This document shows, piece after piece, positions 44,776-54,188 of a stretch of DNA of 64,000 nucleotides. The translations under genes and the position numbers were made by a program. Each line of letters starts with the position of its first letter. Position 1 is the first letter of the stretch. Under the pieces are notes generated by a model. The model had not been told where the DNA came from. It saw nothing but the letters and a program-made list of their open reading frames with translations, and made no database searches. This stretch comes from Kitasatospora azatica KCTC 9699 (lineage in GTDB: Bacteria > Actinomycetota > Actinomycetes > Streptomycetales > Streptomycetaceae). The stretch covers positions 992,001 to 1,056,000 of the forward strand of contig NZ_JQMO01000002.1 in the NCBI RefSeq assembly GCF_000744785.1, written 5' to 3'.

Positions 44776-46164
44776 TCAGGGCTGGTAGGGCAGCTGCGGC
44801 ACGTCGAAGCAGTTGGTGTCCATGTCCGGGGTCTGGGTGACCCAGCCCGGGCCGCCGGACGGGGTGGTCTCCTGCCAGCGGGCGACGTTCAGGCAGGCCC
44901 GGGTCAGCCCGCTGGGCCGCGGCTTCGGGGTGAAGGAGGTGGGGATCAGCAGACCGTGCGCGTCGTACGGCTCGGCGCGGTTCATGAAGCGCTCCACGCA
45001 GGCCCGGGTCAGCGCGCTGCCGCAGGAGTCCATCGCGTCGGTGAGCCACTGGGCGCCGGCCCAGCCCTCCAGCTCCCAGGCCGACAGCAGCGGCTGGCGG
45101 TCGGGGTAGGAGCGGGCCATCGCGTCGCGGAACTCCTTGACCGCCGGGTACTGGGTGTCGGCGTAGTTGCGGCTGGACGAGGTCGCCCAGAGCGCGTCGC
45201 GGCAGCCGGGGGCCGACTGGTAGTCCCGGCCGACGGTCTGGCTCCAGTTCTGCACATTGGTCACCTTGGCGGTGAGCCGCACGCCCGCCGCGTCGAGCGC
45301 CTGGCACAGGCCGGTGTTGCCCCGGGTGTCCATCGCGTCGAAGAGCAGCTCGGTGTGGTCGGCCGCGAGCGCGGTGGCCACCGTCTGGAAGGCCGGCAGC
45401 GCGAGGTCCACCGTCCGGGTCAGCACGTGGTAGCCCTCGGCGGCCAGGCCCTCTTCGATCTGGTGCGCGTAGTTCAGCGACTCGGCCTGGTTGTAGGCGA
45501 CCACGGCGGCCCGGCTGGTGCCCAGGTGCTCCTTGAAGTACCGGTAGACCTCGGTGCTGAGGAAGAGGGTGCCGTCCCAGCCGACACTGCGGCCGTCGCG
45601 CGGGGAGCTGCTGCCGTAGATGCCGTACAGGTGCGGCCAGCGGTCGTAGGCGGTGCCGATCGGCTGGCCGCCGACGTCCGGAACCGCCCGGCTGCTGACG
45701 TAGCCGGCGCCGGCGTAGTCCAGCACGCTGCCGGAGACGAAGGCGAAGACCTGGTCCTGGTCGATCAGCCGGTGCACGCAGTCCTGGTTGCCGAAGCCGC
45801 TGCCGGCGTCGTCGCAGGTCACCACCTGCACGGTCCGTCCGTGCAGGCCGCCGCGGGCGTTCAGCGCCTGGAAGAAGGCCAGCGCGCCGTAGCGGGGGCC
45901 GGCGAACACCTCGGTTCCCAGCGGGCTGGTCAGCGAGGTCACCAGGCCGATCTTGATCTGACCGGCCGTCACCCCGGTGTCGCTCGCCGGATTGCCGACG
46001 GCGGTCGGGACCGGGCCGGTGAAGTCACGCTCCGGCAGCCGGGTGCCACAGCCGGCGAGCAGCAGCAGGGCGGCCGCCGACCCGGCAGCCGCCCTGCTGA
46101 GCCCAGGATGGACCGAGCGGCGATTGGGGCGCGGCGTCGCGACGCCGGTCGGTCTCAGGCGCAT
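44776..46164 (-). CDS. Branched-chain-amino-acid-type ABC substrate-binding lipoprotein
   Basis: The 462-residue protein is a periplasmic-binding-protein-like lipoprotein. The lipobox LLLLAGC|G comes at about residue 40. The mature part shows type I binding-protein traits (IKIGLVTSLTSPLGTEVFAG, LNARGGLHGRTVQVVTCDDA and QDQVFAFVSGSVLDYAGAGY). Six cysteines in the mature part suggest disulfides. The start ATG at 46164 overlaps the end of the upstream lipoprotein gene by 10 bp. Together with the LivHM/LivG/LivF genes on the other side, it would form an importer; the ligand is not evident. Confidence 0.88.
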   Translation of the reverse strand: MRLRPTGVATPRPNRRSVHPGLSRAAAGSAAALLLLAGCGTRLPERDFTGPVPTAVGNPASDTGVTAGQIKIGLVTSLTSPLGTEVFAGPRYGALAFFQALNARGGLHGRTVQVVTCDDAGSGFGNQDCVHRLIDQDQVFAFVSGSVLDYAGAGYVSSRAVPDVGGQPIGTAYDRWPHLYGIYGSSSPRDGRSVGWDGTLFLSTEVYRYFKEHLGTSRAAVVAYNQAESLNYAHQIEEGLAAEGYHVLTRTVDLALPAFQTVATALAADHTELLFDAMDTRGNTGLCQALDAAGVRLTAKVTNVQNWSQTVGRDYQSAPGCRDALWATSSSRNYADTQYPAVKEFRDAMARSYPDRQPLLSAWELEGWAGAQWLTDAMDSCGSALTRACVERFMNRAEPYDAHGLLIPTSFTPKPRPSGLTRACLNVARWQETTPSGGPGWVTQTPDMDTNCFDVPQLPYQP

Positions 46165-46736
46165 CCCGGGGCTGCGCTCGCACCGCTCTGCGCCACCAGG
46201 GCGCACAGCGTGGCGCGCGACACCTTCCAGGTGCCGTTCTCCAGAACCGCCTGGCCGGAGGCGCCGGGCTGGACCGTCTGGCCCTGCAGCGAGAGGTCGT
46301 AGGTGACGGTCGCGGTGGTCGCCGAGGTGAACTCGACCTTGGTCACCTTGGCGCTGACCTGGCCCACCCGGGGGTCGGAGGCGAAGCCCTGGAGCAGCGG
46401 CTGAAGCTGCTCACCGTTCTGCAGCAGGGCCGCCTTCGCGCTGATCGAGGTGCTCGGCGAGAAGAAGCTCTCCCAGTTCTGGGTCACCTGGGTGGTCGCC
46501 GCCGCCACATCGGCCGGCGCGGAGGCCGAAGCGGACGCCGATGCCGAAGCGGAGGCGGAGGGGGACGCGTAGGCGGAGGAGGCCGCCGAGCTCGCGGCCG
46601 AGGGCGAGGGGGTGGAGCTCGTACTGCTCTTGCTGCTGGAGCAGGACGCCACCAGCAGCGCGACGCCCAGCACCGTCGCGGCTGTTCGGACCGCGCGGGC
46701 CCACCCGTGCGGACGGTCCGTTCTCGTACTACGCAT
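46155..46736 (-). CDS. Small Ser/Ala-rich lipoprotein of unknown function
   Basis: The 193-residue protein has a lipobox (LLVASC|S), then a linker with SSTSSTPSPSAASSAASSA and an Ala-Ser dipeptide run. A globular part follows (QVTQNWESFFSPSTSISAKA and KVEFTSATTATVTYDLSLQG, then ENGTWKVSRATLCALV). This resembles the low-molecular-mass lipoproteins of mycobacteria and streptomycetes with an NTF2-like fold. It is coupled to the substrate-binding protein gene. The ATG at 46763 is an alternative start; the ATG at 46736 has the better spacing from AAGG. Confidence 0.65.
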   Translation of the reverse strand: MRSTRTDRPHGWARAVRTAATVLGVALLVASCSSSKSSTSSTPSPSAASSAASSAYASPSASASASASASASAPADVAAATTQVTQNWESFFSPSTSISAKAALLQNGEQLQPLLQGFASDPRVGQVSAKVTKVEFTSATTATVTYDLSLQGQTVQPGASGQAVLENGTWKVSRATLCALVAQSGASAAPGCA

Positions 46737-46886
46737 CGGCCAAGCCTTCGGCTCGGTGTTCATGCCCTTCACCGCCTGGTGCCGCGGCGGCCCACCGCCC
46801 CCTCGTGGTGACGGCCGCTCAGTTGGGTGGAATTGGGTGGAAATGGCCGCGATCGCGGTGCGGCCCGAAGTGACGCAGGTAACACT

Positions 46887-47507
46887 ATGAAGGCCGATCC
46901 CCGGGCCACTCGCAACCGCGCGCCGCCCGGCGTCGGCAGACCACACGGCTGGGCGGAAGGCGGCGGCATGGCGGGCTCCGCACGGGGCGACATGGCGGGC
47001 TCCGCGAACGCGGGCGTGGCGGGCTCCGGACGGCCGGGCGTGGCGCGGCTGCTCGCACCGCTGGCCGCCCCGGCCTTCGGCTGGCTGCTGGCGCTGCTCG
47101 GCGTCGCGCTCTGCGTGCTCGGCTGGTACGCCGTCTCCGGCGAGCGCTTCACCGCACGTCAGCTCCCCTACCTGGCCTCGGCCACCGTGCCGGGCGCCGC
47201 GCTGCTGGTGGCCGGCCTGGTCTGGGTGGCCGTCCGGCTGCCGCTGCCGGGCCCGCCGCCGACCGCGACCGAGGAGCAGCCGGTCCCCGAGTGGACGCCG
47301 CCGCAGGCTGCGGGGGACAGCGAGGCGCAGGACGGCGGCGGGCTGGTCGCCGTTCCCGGCGGCACGCTCTGCCACCGCCCGGACTGTCCACTGGTCGCGG
47401 GCAAGCCGCGGGCCGTCCGCCTCGACGGCACCGCGATCCGGGCCCGCGGACTCGCGCCCTGCCCGGTCTGCGAACCGGACGTCCTGCCCGAGCCCGGTAC
47501 CGGCTGA
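46887..47507 (+). CDS. Membrane protein with C-terminal Ada-like zinc motif
   Basis: The 206-residue protein begins with a Gly/Ala-rich head containing MAGSA-type repeats. Two transmembrane helices follow (FGWLLALLGVALCVLGWYAV and ATVPGAALLVAGLVWVAVRL), then a linker. The C-terminal CHRPDCPLVAGKPRAV and GLAPCPVCEP have the HxxxC...CxxC spacing of Ada-type zinc-binding modules. Its stop codon shares one base with the start of the LivHM gene (TGATG), so it belongs to the transporter operon. It could sense a ligand or metal; that is only inferred from the coupling. Confidence 0.65.
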   Translation: MKADPRATRNRAPPGVGRPHGWAEGGGMAGSARGDMAGSANAGVAGSGRPGVARLLAPLAAPAFGWLLALLGVALCVLGWYAVSGERFTARQLPYLASATVPGAALLVAGLVWVAVRLPLPGPPPTATEEQPVPEWTPPQAAGDSEAQDGGGLVAVPGGTLCHRPDCPLVAGKPRAVRLDGTAIRARGLAPCPVCEPDVLPEPGTG

Positions 47508-49411
47508 TGTCCACCGCCGGGCTGGCGCTCGACTTCGCGTTGGCCGGGGTGGCCGTGGGCAGCGCGGCCGCGCTCAGCGGGATCGGCCTGGTGGTCGGCT
47601 ACCGGCTGACCGGGGTGCTCAACCTGGCGCAGGGCGGGATCGCCGTCTTCATCGCCTACCTGCTGCGCGAACTCGTGGTGGTGCGCGGCTGGCCGACGGC
47701 GCCGAGCGCGCTGCTCTGCCTGCTGGTGGTGGCCCCGGGGCTCGGCGTCCTGCTCCAACTGGCCGTCTTCGGCCCGCTGCGCCGGCGCGGGGCCGGGGTC
47801 GGCGAGGTGGTGGTCGCCTGCGTCGGCGTGCTGGTGCTGCTGATCGGCACGGTGGCGGCGCTCTGGGGCACCGCGCCGCTGGCCGACGTGCCCACGCTGG
47901 TCCCGGTGCGCAGCTTCGCGCTGCCCGGCGGGCATCCGCTGCGACTCGACGCGGTGGTGCAGCTCGGCGTGGTGCTGCTGGTGGCGGGCGCGGTCGGGGC
48001 GATCGGGCGGTGGACCGGCTTCGGCAGCCGGGCCCGGGCGGTGGCCGCCGACCCGGAACTGGCCGAACTCGCCGGAGTGGACGCGCAGCTGGTGGCCGCC
48101 GCCGGCTGGGCGTTCGGCTCGTTCACGGCCGGGCTGGTCGGGGTGCTACTGGCGCCGCTGGTGCTGCTGGACCCGTACGGGCTGCCGCTGCTGGTGGTGG
48201 AGACGCTGGCCGTGGCCGTCGCCGCCCGGCTGCGCAGCCTGCCGATCGCGGTGGCCGCCGGGCTGGCCCTGGGCATCGGTCAGGCCGAACTGACCTGGCT
48301 GCGCCCGGGCGGCACCCTCGCCCCGGTGGCGGACGCCGCGCAGGCCAACCTCTTCGTGGTGGCCCTGCTGGTGGCCGCCCTGGCCCCATGGGGCGAGGCC
48401 GAACAGGGACTGGTCGGCGGTGGCGCGCTGCCGACGGCGCCGAGCCGGCGCCGAGCCGCAGCTCCCGGCAGCGGCACCCGGTCCGCCCAGCCGTCCCGTT
48501 CCGCCCGTTCCGCCCTCTACTCCGCGCTGCACGGCGGCAGTTGGACCGGGTACGCCTGCGCGCTGGTGCTGGTCACCCCGCTGGCGCTGCGCGGCGGCGG
48601 GGTGCGTGCGGTGCTCACCGTCCCCGGGCTGGCGCTGGTGCTGCTCTCGGTGGTGCTGGTCACCGGGGTCGGCGGCGTGGTCTCGCTCGCCCAGGGCGCC
48701 TTCGCCGGCCTGGGCGCGCTGGTCACCGCGCAGTTGGCCTCGGGGCGGGTGCCGACCGGTGCCGCGCTGGTGGTGGCCGCCCTCGGCCTGACCGCCGTCG
48801 GCCTGCTGGCGGGCTGGCCGGTGGTGCACCGGCGCGGGCTGGTGCTGGCCCTGGTGAGCTTCGCCCTGACCGTGGGCCTGAGCCGCTTCGTCTTCCAGCA
48901 GCCGTATGCGACGGCCGGCCTGATGGTGACCCGCCCGAGCTTCCTGCGCGGCGACCACGCTTGCTACGCGGCCGAGTTGGCGGTGCTCGGCGCCGGCGCA
49001 CTGCTGGTGGCGGCGGTCCGGCGCGGGCGGCTCGGCCGGGCGCTGGCCGCGGTGCGCGGTCACGAGTCCGGCGCCTGGGCCGCCGGGGTGGCGGTGCCCG
49101 GGGTGAAGCTGCTGGTCTACGGACTCGGCGCGGGCCTGGCCGGGGCCGGCGGGGTGCTGCTCGCGCTCGGCGGCAGCGCCTTCGACGCGGCTCTCTTCGA
49201 TCCGGTGCAGGGCCTGGTCTGGTTCGCGGCCGTGGTGGTCGCCGGGGTGGACAGCGCGATCGGCGCGGTGCTGGCGGCCTTCGTGCTGGTCGGGCTGGAT
49301 GCGGCGACCGTGCCGGGGATGTCGGCGGTGGTGGTCGGCGTGCTGGCCGCCGGGGTCGGCCGGCTGCCGGGCGGGCTGGCGGGGCGGCTGAGGCAGGAGT
49401 TCCAGCCATGA
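47507..49411 (+). CDS. Fused LivH-LivM branched-chain-amino-acid-type ABC permease
   Basis: The 634-residue protein contains two permease units. The first (residues 1-300) has LAGVAVGSAAALSGIGLVVG and TGVLNLAQGGIAVFIAYLL (LivH type). A basic linker (RRRAAAPGSGTRSAQPS) precedes the second (from about 345, LivM type, with VTGVGGVVSLAQGAFAGLGA and VRGHESGAWAAGVAVPGVKL). Classical systems have separate LivH and LivM proteins. The start overlaps the preceding stop (TGATG) and the end overlaps livG by ATGA, so the operon is tightly coupled. The import substrate is unknown. Confidence 0.92.
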   Translation: MSTAGLALDFALAGVAVGSAAALSGIGLVVGYRLTGVLNLAQGGIAVFIAYLLRELVVVRGWPTAPSALLCLLVVAPGLGVLLQLAVFGPLRRRGAGVGEVVVACVGVLVLLIGTVAALWGTAPLADVPTLVPVRSFALPGGHPLRLDAVVQLGVVLLVAGAVGAIGRWTGFGSRARAVAADPELAELAGVDAQLVAAAGWAFGSFTAGLVGVLLAPLVLLDPYGLPLLVVETLAVAVAARLRSLPIAVAAGLALGIGQAELTWLRPGGTLAPVADAAQANLFVVALLVAALAPWGEAEQGLVGGGALPTAPSRRRAAAPGSGTRSAQPSRSARSALYSALHGGSWTGYACALVLVTPLALRGGGVRAVLTVPGLALVLLSVVLVTGVGGVVSLAQGAFAGLGALVTAQLASGRVPTGAALVVAALGLTAVGLLAGWPVVHRRGLVLALVSFALTVGLSRFVFQQPYATAGLMVTRPSFLRGDHACYAAELAVLGAGALLVAAVRRGRLGRALAAVRGHESGAWAAGVAVPGVKLLVYGLGAGLAGAGGVLLALGGSAFDAALFDPVQGLVWFAAVVVAGVDSAIGAVLAAFVLVGLDAATVPGMSAVVVGVLAAGVGRLPGGLAGRLRQEFQP

Positions 49412-50112
49412 TCGCCGCGTTGACCGCCCGTCAGGTGGTCCGCCGGCTCGGCGGCCCCGCCGTGGTGGACCGGGTGGACCTGTCCGTCCGTCCCGGCCAG
49501 GTCACCGCGCTGATCGGCCCGAACGGTGCGGGCAAGAGCGTGCTGCTGGACTGCCTGAGCGGGATCGCCCGGCCCGACGGCGGTCAGGTGCTGCTCGGCG
49601 ACCGTGACATCACCCGGGCGCCCTGCCACCGGCGGTCCCGGCTCGGCCTGGCCCGGACCTTCCAGCAGGTCGCCGTCTTCCCCGACCTCACGGTGGCGCA
49701 GAACGTCCTGGTCGGCGCCGAGCAGCACGGCGCCACCGGACCGGCCGCGCAGCGGCAGGTGGCCGGACTGCTGCGGCTGCTCGGCCTGGCCGGGCTCGCC
49801 GAGTACCCGGCCGGCGGTCTGCCGCTCGGGGTGCTGCGGCTGGTCGAACTGGCCCGGGCCCTGGTCGGCGGCCCGCGTGTGCTGCTGGTCGACGAGGTGT
49901 CGGTCGGCCTGGACGCCGGGCAGGTGGCCTGGGTGGCGCAGGTGCTGGCCGCCGTGGCGCGGGAGGGTGCGGGCGTCCTGCTGGTGGAGCACGATCTCGC
50001 CCTGGTCGGCCGGCTCGCCGCGTACGCCTATGTGCTCGACACCGGCCGGGTCCTGGTGCACGGCCCGATCGACCAGGTGCTCGCCGATCCGCGCGTCCGG
50101 AGCCTGTGGTGA
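49408..50112 (+). CDS. livG: LivG-type ABC ATPase
   Basis: The 234-residue ATPase has Walker A LIGPNGAGKSVLLDCL, a Q-loop (TFQQVAVFPDLTVAQNVLVG), a relaxed signature (GGLPLGVLRLVELARAL), Walker B RVLLVDEVSVGLDAG and the H-loop LLVEHDLAL. The aspartate-x-valine in DEVSVGLD (instead of DEPxxGLD) is somewhat unusual. It overlaps livHM by ATGA and livF by GTGA. It is one of two ATPases powering the fused permease. Confidence 0.92.
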   Translation: MIAALTARQVVRRLGGPAVVDRVDLSVRPGQVTALIGPNGAGKSVLLDCLSGIARPDGGQVLLGDRDITRAPCHRRSRLGLARTFQQVAVFPDLTVAQNVLVGAEQHGATGPAAQRQVAGLLRLLGLAGLAEYPAGGLPLGVLRLVELARALVGGPRVLLVDEVSVGLDAGQVAWVAQVLAAVAREGAGVLLVEHDLALVGRLAAYAYVLDTGRVLVHGPIDQVLADPRVRSLW

Positions 50113-50768
50113 GCCTCGCCGCCGAGCTGCGCGCCGTCCGGGTCCGGGTCGGGCTGGTGGACCTGCTGCACGGGGTGGACGTGCGCTGCCCGGCCGGCCG
50201 GTTGACCCTCCTGGTCGGCCGCAACGGCGCCGGCCGTTCCACCGCACTGGCCGCGCTGGCCGGCCTGGTCCGTCCGGCCGCCGGCTCGGTCCGGTTCGCC
50301 GGACGGGACGTCACCGGGCTGCCCGCGCACCGCCGGGCCGCGCTCGGCCTGGTCCTGGTCCCGGCCCGGCCCGCCGTCTTCCCGACCCTGACGGTGGCCG
50401 AGACGCTGGCGCTGTCCGGCCGACCGGACCGTGCCCTGGACTGGTTCCCGGAGCTCGGGCCGCTGCTGCGGCGCCGCTCCACCGCGCTCTCCGGGGGCCA
50501 GCAGCAGCTGGTGGCGCTGGCCCGGGCGCTGCTCGCCGAGCCGGCCGTGCTGCTGCTCGACGAACCGGAGCGGGGCCTGGCCCCGGCGGTGGCGGCCCGA
50601 CTGCACGAGCTGATCATCTGTCAGGTCCTGGACGGCCGGGCCGTGGTGACCACCGCCCGCACGCTGCCGCGGTGGGCGGGTGACGGGGCGCTGGTGCATG
50701 TGCTGGAGCGCGGCCGGCTGGCCTGGCTGGGCGAGTCGGGCGAACTGCGATCGGCCGCCCACGACTGA
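50109..50768 (+). CDS. livF: LivF-type ABC ATPase with altered Walker A
   Basis: The 219-residue protein starts at GTG 50109 with a GTGA overlap to livG. Signature TALSGGQQQLVALARALL and Walker B AVLLLDEPERGLAP are normal. Walker A reads VGRNGAGRSTALAALAG, with arginine where the invariant lysine is expected. The switch region VVTTARTLPRW lacks a clear histidine. LivF subunits usually have LLGRNGAGKTT. The protein may bind or turn over ATP weakly, leaving LivG as the main motor; this is inference. A 35-bp tandem repeat begins in its last codons. Confidence 0.85.
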   Translation: MSLAAELRAVRVRVGLVDLLHGVDVRCPAGRLTLLVGRNGAGRSTALAALAGLVRPAAGSVRFAGRDVTGLPAHRRAALGLVLVPARPAVFPTLTVAETLALSGRPDRALDWFPELGPLLRRRSTALSGGQQQLVALARALLAEPAVLLLDEPERGLAPAVAARLHELIICQVLDGRAVVTTARTLPRWAGDGALVHVLERGRLAWLGESGELRSAAHD

Positions 50769-50846
50769 CCGCGCGCCTGACCGCACGTCTGCCCCACGAC
50801 TGATCGCGCGCCTGACCGCACGTCTGCCCCACGCCTGACCGCACGG
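50761..50846. repeat. 35-bp tandem repeat, about 2.5 copies, overlapping the livF stop
   Basis: Copies at 50761-50795 and 50796-50830 differ by one base, and a third, partial copy with changes follows. The first copy contains the last codons and TGA stop of livF. Confidence 0.75.
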
Positions 50847-51023
50847 CCGACTCAGCGGTCAGGTTGTTCAGACATCTTCACCCCGACGGTCTGCCTGATC
50901 GTCATACTTTGGCTGCTTCCGGGCTGTTGTCCATACAACTTTTCTCCCCATCATGTCACCGGCCCAGCTCGCACCACCCTCGTCCGGCCCCTCCCCCAAC
51001 CCGATGTGTCGAGAGGCTCCACC

Positions 51024-52941
51024 ATGCCCCTGCACAGCTCCCCCGGGCGCGCCCGCGCCGCCGCCCTGACAGCGGTCCTCAGCTGTCTGATCGCCCTGCT
51101 CAGCGCCTTCGCCGTGGCCCCGGCCGCGCAGGCCACCGGCGTCACCGGTCCGATCACCGGCCTGGCCGGCAAGTGCCTGGACGACTCCGGCTCCGGTACC
51201 GCCGACGGCAACCAGATCATCCTGTGGACCTGCTCCGGCGGCGCCAACCAGAGCTGGAACCTGCCGGGCGACGGCACCGTCCGCACCCTCGGCAAGTGCC
51301 TGGACGCCACCGCCGGCGGCACCACCGCGGGCACCTACGCCGACCTGTACACCTGCAACGGCCAGGCCCGCCAGCAGTGGGCGGTGCGCGGCACCACCCT
51401 GGTCAACCCGGTCTCCGGCCTGTGCCTGGACGTCTACGGCGGCAGCTCCACCGACGGCACCCGGATCGACCTGTGGACCTGCGGCAGCAACCAGGCCAAC
51501 CAGCAGTGGACCGTCCCGTCCGCCGGCTCCACCACCAGCGGCAACCTGCTGGTCGACCCGGACGCCGAGTCCGTCGCGATCTGCTCCCCCAACGGCCTGG
51601 ACGGCATGACGGTCCCCGGCTGGACGATCACCAGCGGCATGCCGAACATGGTCTGCTACGGCGCCGCCGGCGGCTACCCCAGCTCCAGCACCCCAGGCCC
51701 GACCAACCGCGGCACCGCGTTCTTCGCCGGCGGCGGCACCGGCAACTCCGGTCTCTCGCAGAGCGTTGACGTCTCCTCGGCGGCGAGCTCGATCGACACC
51801 GGCGCGGTCGGCTACAACCTCTCCGGCTGGCTGGGCGGCTACGCCGCGCAGAACGACCGGGTGGGCCTGAACACCCTTCCTGAGCGCCACCGGCGCCACC
51901 CTGTCCAGCGTCCAGATCGCCCCGGTGACCAGCACCGACCGCGGCCTGACCACCGAACTGCTGCAGCGCACCGCGACCGGCAAGCTGCCGGCCGGCACCC
52001 GCTCGATCAAGGTGGACCTGGCCTTCACCTGGACCGCCGGCAACACCACCGACGGCTACGCCGACAACCTCTCGCTCACCCTCACCACCGCGCTGCCGAC
52101 CCCGGTGCTGACCGCGCCGGCCAACCTGGTCCCCGGCTACGACCACGTCTTCCTGGTCTACATGGAGAACGAGGACTACTCGGGCATCATCGGCAACACC
52201 TCGCAGGCCCCGTACATCAACAGCCTGCTCCCCCGAGCCTCCTCGCTGACCAAGTCGTACGCCACCACCCACCCGAGCGACCCGAACTACGTGGCGCTGG
52301 CCGGCGGCGGCCTGTACGGCCTGACCGACAACAGCGTCTCGACCACCACCATCAACGCCCCGCACCTGGGCAACTCGGTGGAGCAGGCGGGCAAGACCTG
52401 GAAGGAGTACCTGGACGGCGCCAACGGCAACTGCGACACCGCCGGCCACGGCTACTACGCCCCGGACGACGCGCCGTTCTACTACTTCCAGAACATGAAG
52501 AGCAACGCCGCCTACTGCCAGGCCCACATGCAGCCGCTCACCCAGATGGCGACCGACCTGCAGTCCACCGCGACCACCCCGAACTTCGCCTGGTTCGCCG
52601 CGGACGACTGCAACGACATGGAGGCCTGCGGGGTCACCGCCGGTGACAACTGGCTCAAGCAGACCCTGCCGACCATCCTCAACTCCCCGGCCTGGACCAC
52701 CCAGCGCTCGCTGCTGATCCTCACCTGGGACGAGGGGGCCACCAAGGCCTACGGCCCGAGCTACCCCAACCAGGTGCCGACCCTGCTGCTCGGCTCGCAG
52801 AACAGCGTCAAGCCCGGCTACCAGTCGAACCAGCGCACCGACCAGTACGGCCTGCTGCGCACCGTCGACGGCGCACTCGGCCTGAACCCGCTGACCAACA
52901 ACGACCGCTACGCGGCCACGGTCAACGACGCCTGGCAGTAA
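51024..52941 (+). pseudogene. Secreted CBM13-phosphoesterase, broken by one frameshift at about 51873
   Basis: From ATG 51024 (GAGAGG seven bases before) the frame has a signal peptide (LTAVLSCLIALLSAFAVAPA). A three-repeat CBM13 (GGANQSWNL, ARQQWAVRG, ANQQWTVPS) and a beta-domain to about residue 283 follow. The sequence there reads VGLNT, after which an AACACCC run carries one C too many. In the +1 frame the protein resumes as FLSATGATLSSVQIAPV and continues through a PF04185-type phosphoesterase (HVFLVYMENEDYSGIIG, LLILTWDEGATKAYG) to the stop at 52941. The later part is not degraded, so the shift is recent or a base-calling error. Without it a 639-residue secreted acid-phosphatase-like protein would be made. 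Confidence 0.8.
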
Positions 52942-52951
52942 CCGCTCCCGG

Positions 52952-54088
52952 CTAGCCCACGGGGCCCACGGGGCGTCCGGCTTCGGCCGGGCGTCCCGTT
53001 CGCGGTTCCCGCAGCTCGCAGACCACCGCCCAGACCACCGAGACCAGCGGCACCGCCACCACCGCCCCGATCACCCCGGCCAGGATGCCGCCCGCGATCA
53101 CCGACAGCGCCACCACCACCGGGTGGATCCGCACCGCCCAGCTCATCACCAAGGGGTGCAGCACGTGCCCCTCGATCTGCCCGATCACCACGATCAGGCC
53201 GAGCACGATCACCGCCGTCACCGGACCGCGCGCCGCCAGCGCCACCACCGCCGCGATCACCATCGCGATCGGCGAGCCGATCAGCGGGATCAGGGTGGCG
53301 AAGAACTCCAGCGCCACCAACGGCAGCACCAGCGGGACCCGCAGCACCAGCAGCGCGATCCCCACCAGCACGGCGTTGCTGGCGGCCACGATGCCGATCC
53401 CCCGGGTGTAGCCGGCGAAGGTCCGCCAGGCGGCCTGCCCGGCCCGACCGACCGTGCCGCGCGAGCCGGCTGGCAGCTGGCGCTGCACCCAGGACCACAT
53501 CCGGTCACCCGAGTGGATGAAGAAGATCGAGCAGAACAGCGACAGGAAAGCACCGGTGGCGATCTCCACCACCTTGCCGGCCTGGTTCACCGCCGTGTTG
53601 ATCAGGCTGGCCCGGTGGCTGGACAGGTAGGAACTGAGCTTGTTCTGCAGCTGGGCCGCCGAAGCCGGACGGACGTGGAACGGCGCGCCCTCCAGCCAGC
53701 GCTCGATCCGCCCGACACCGCCGCGGAACTCGTTCACCAGGCTGTCCCACTCGCTGGCCACCGATTCGCCGATCAGCGCCAGCACCCCCGCCACCAGCAG
53801 CACCGCGCCGAGCACGGTCACCGCGACCGCCGGCACCCGGGGCAGCCGGCGGGCCAGCAGATCCGCCACCGGCCGCAGTACCGAGGTGACCACCAGCGCG
53901 ACGAAGACCGCCACCACCGGCAGCACCAGCCGCCCGAGCATCACCAGCACCACGTAGAGCGCCAGGGCCAGCACCAGCAGCCGCCACGCGTACCCCGCGG
54001 TCCGCTGCAACCCCGCCGCCACCGGCCGCAGCTGCGGCCGCTGGACCGGTCGCCGCACCGAGGGCCGGGCGGCTCGTCTGCGGTTCAC
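52952..54088 (-). CDS. AI-2E family transporter (PF01594)
   Basis: The 378-residue protein has a basic N-terminus and about eight membrane helices (LLVLALALYVVLVMLGRLVL, VFVALVVTSVLRPVADLLA, FATLIPLIGSPIAMVIAAVV). Family-typical features include the long loop with LVNEFRGGVGRIERWLEG and the GIVAASNAVLVGIALLVLRV region. Members of the family are general exporters or Na+/H+ antiporters; autoinducer-2 export was shown for only some. It starts at GTG 54088. It ends 10 bp before the stop of the convergent phosphoesterase pseudogene. Confidence 0.9.
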   Translation of the reverse strand: MNRRRAARPSVRRPVQRPQLRPVAAGLQRTAGYAWRLLVLALALYVVLVMLGRLVLPVVAVFVALVVTSVLRPVADLLARRLPRVPAVAVTVLGAVLLVAGVLALIGESVASEWDSLVNEFRGGVGRIERWLEGAPFHVRPASAAQLQNKLSSYLSSHRASLINTAVNQAGKVVEIATGAFLSLFCSIFFIHSGDRMWSWVQRQLPAGSRGTVGRAGQAAWRTFAGYTRGIGIVAASNAVLVGIALLVLRVPLVLPLVALEFFATLIPLIGSPIAMVIAAVVALAARGPVTAVIVLGLIVVIGQIEGHVLHPLVMSWAVRIHPVVVALSVIAGGILAGVIGAVVAVPLVSVVWAVVCELREPRTGRPAEAGRPVGPVG

Positions 54089-54188
54089 GCGGCCATCGGG
54101 GTGCTGAGGGTGTCCATCCCCTCAGTCTGCCGCCGCCCGGCCCGCCCGGCACTCTGCCGCGCTGGCCGGGCGGACCGGCCGGGTGACG

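Noticed and set aside
50868-50892. A possible PHO box (TTCA repeats) upstream of the phosphoesterase pseudogene
   Set aside because: The TTCA spacing is 10 bases, not 11, and the rest of the 11-mer units do not match.
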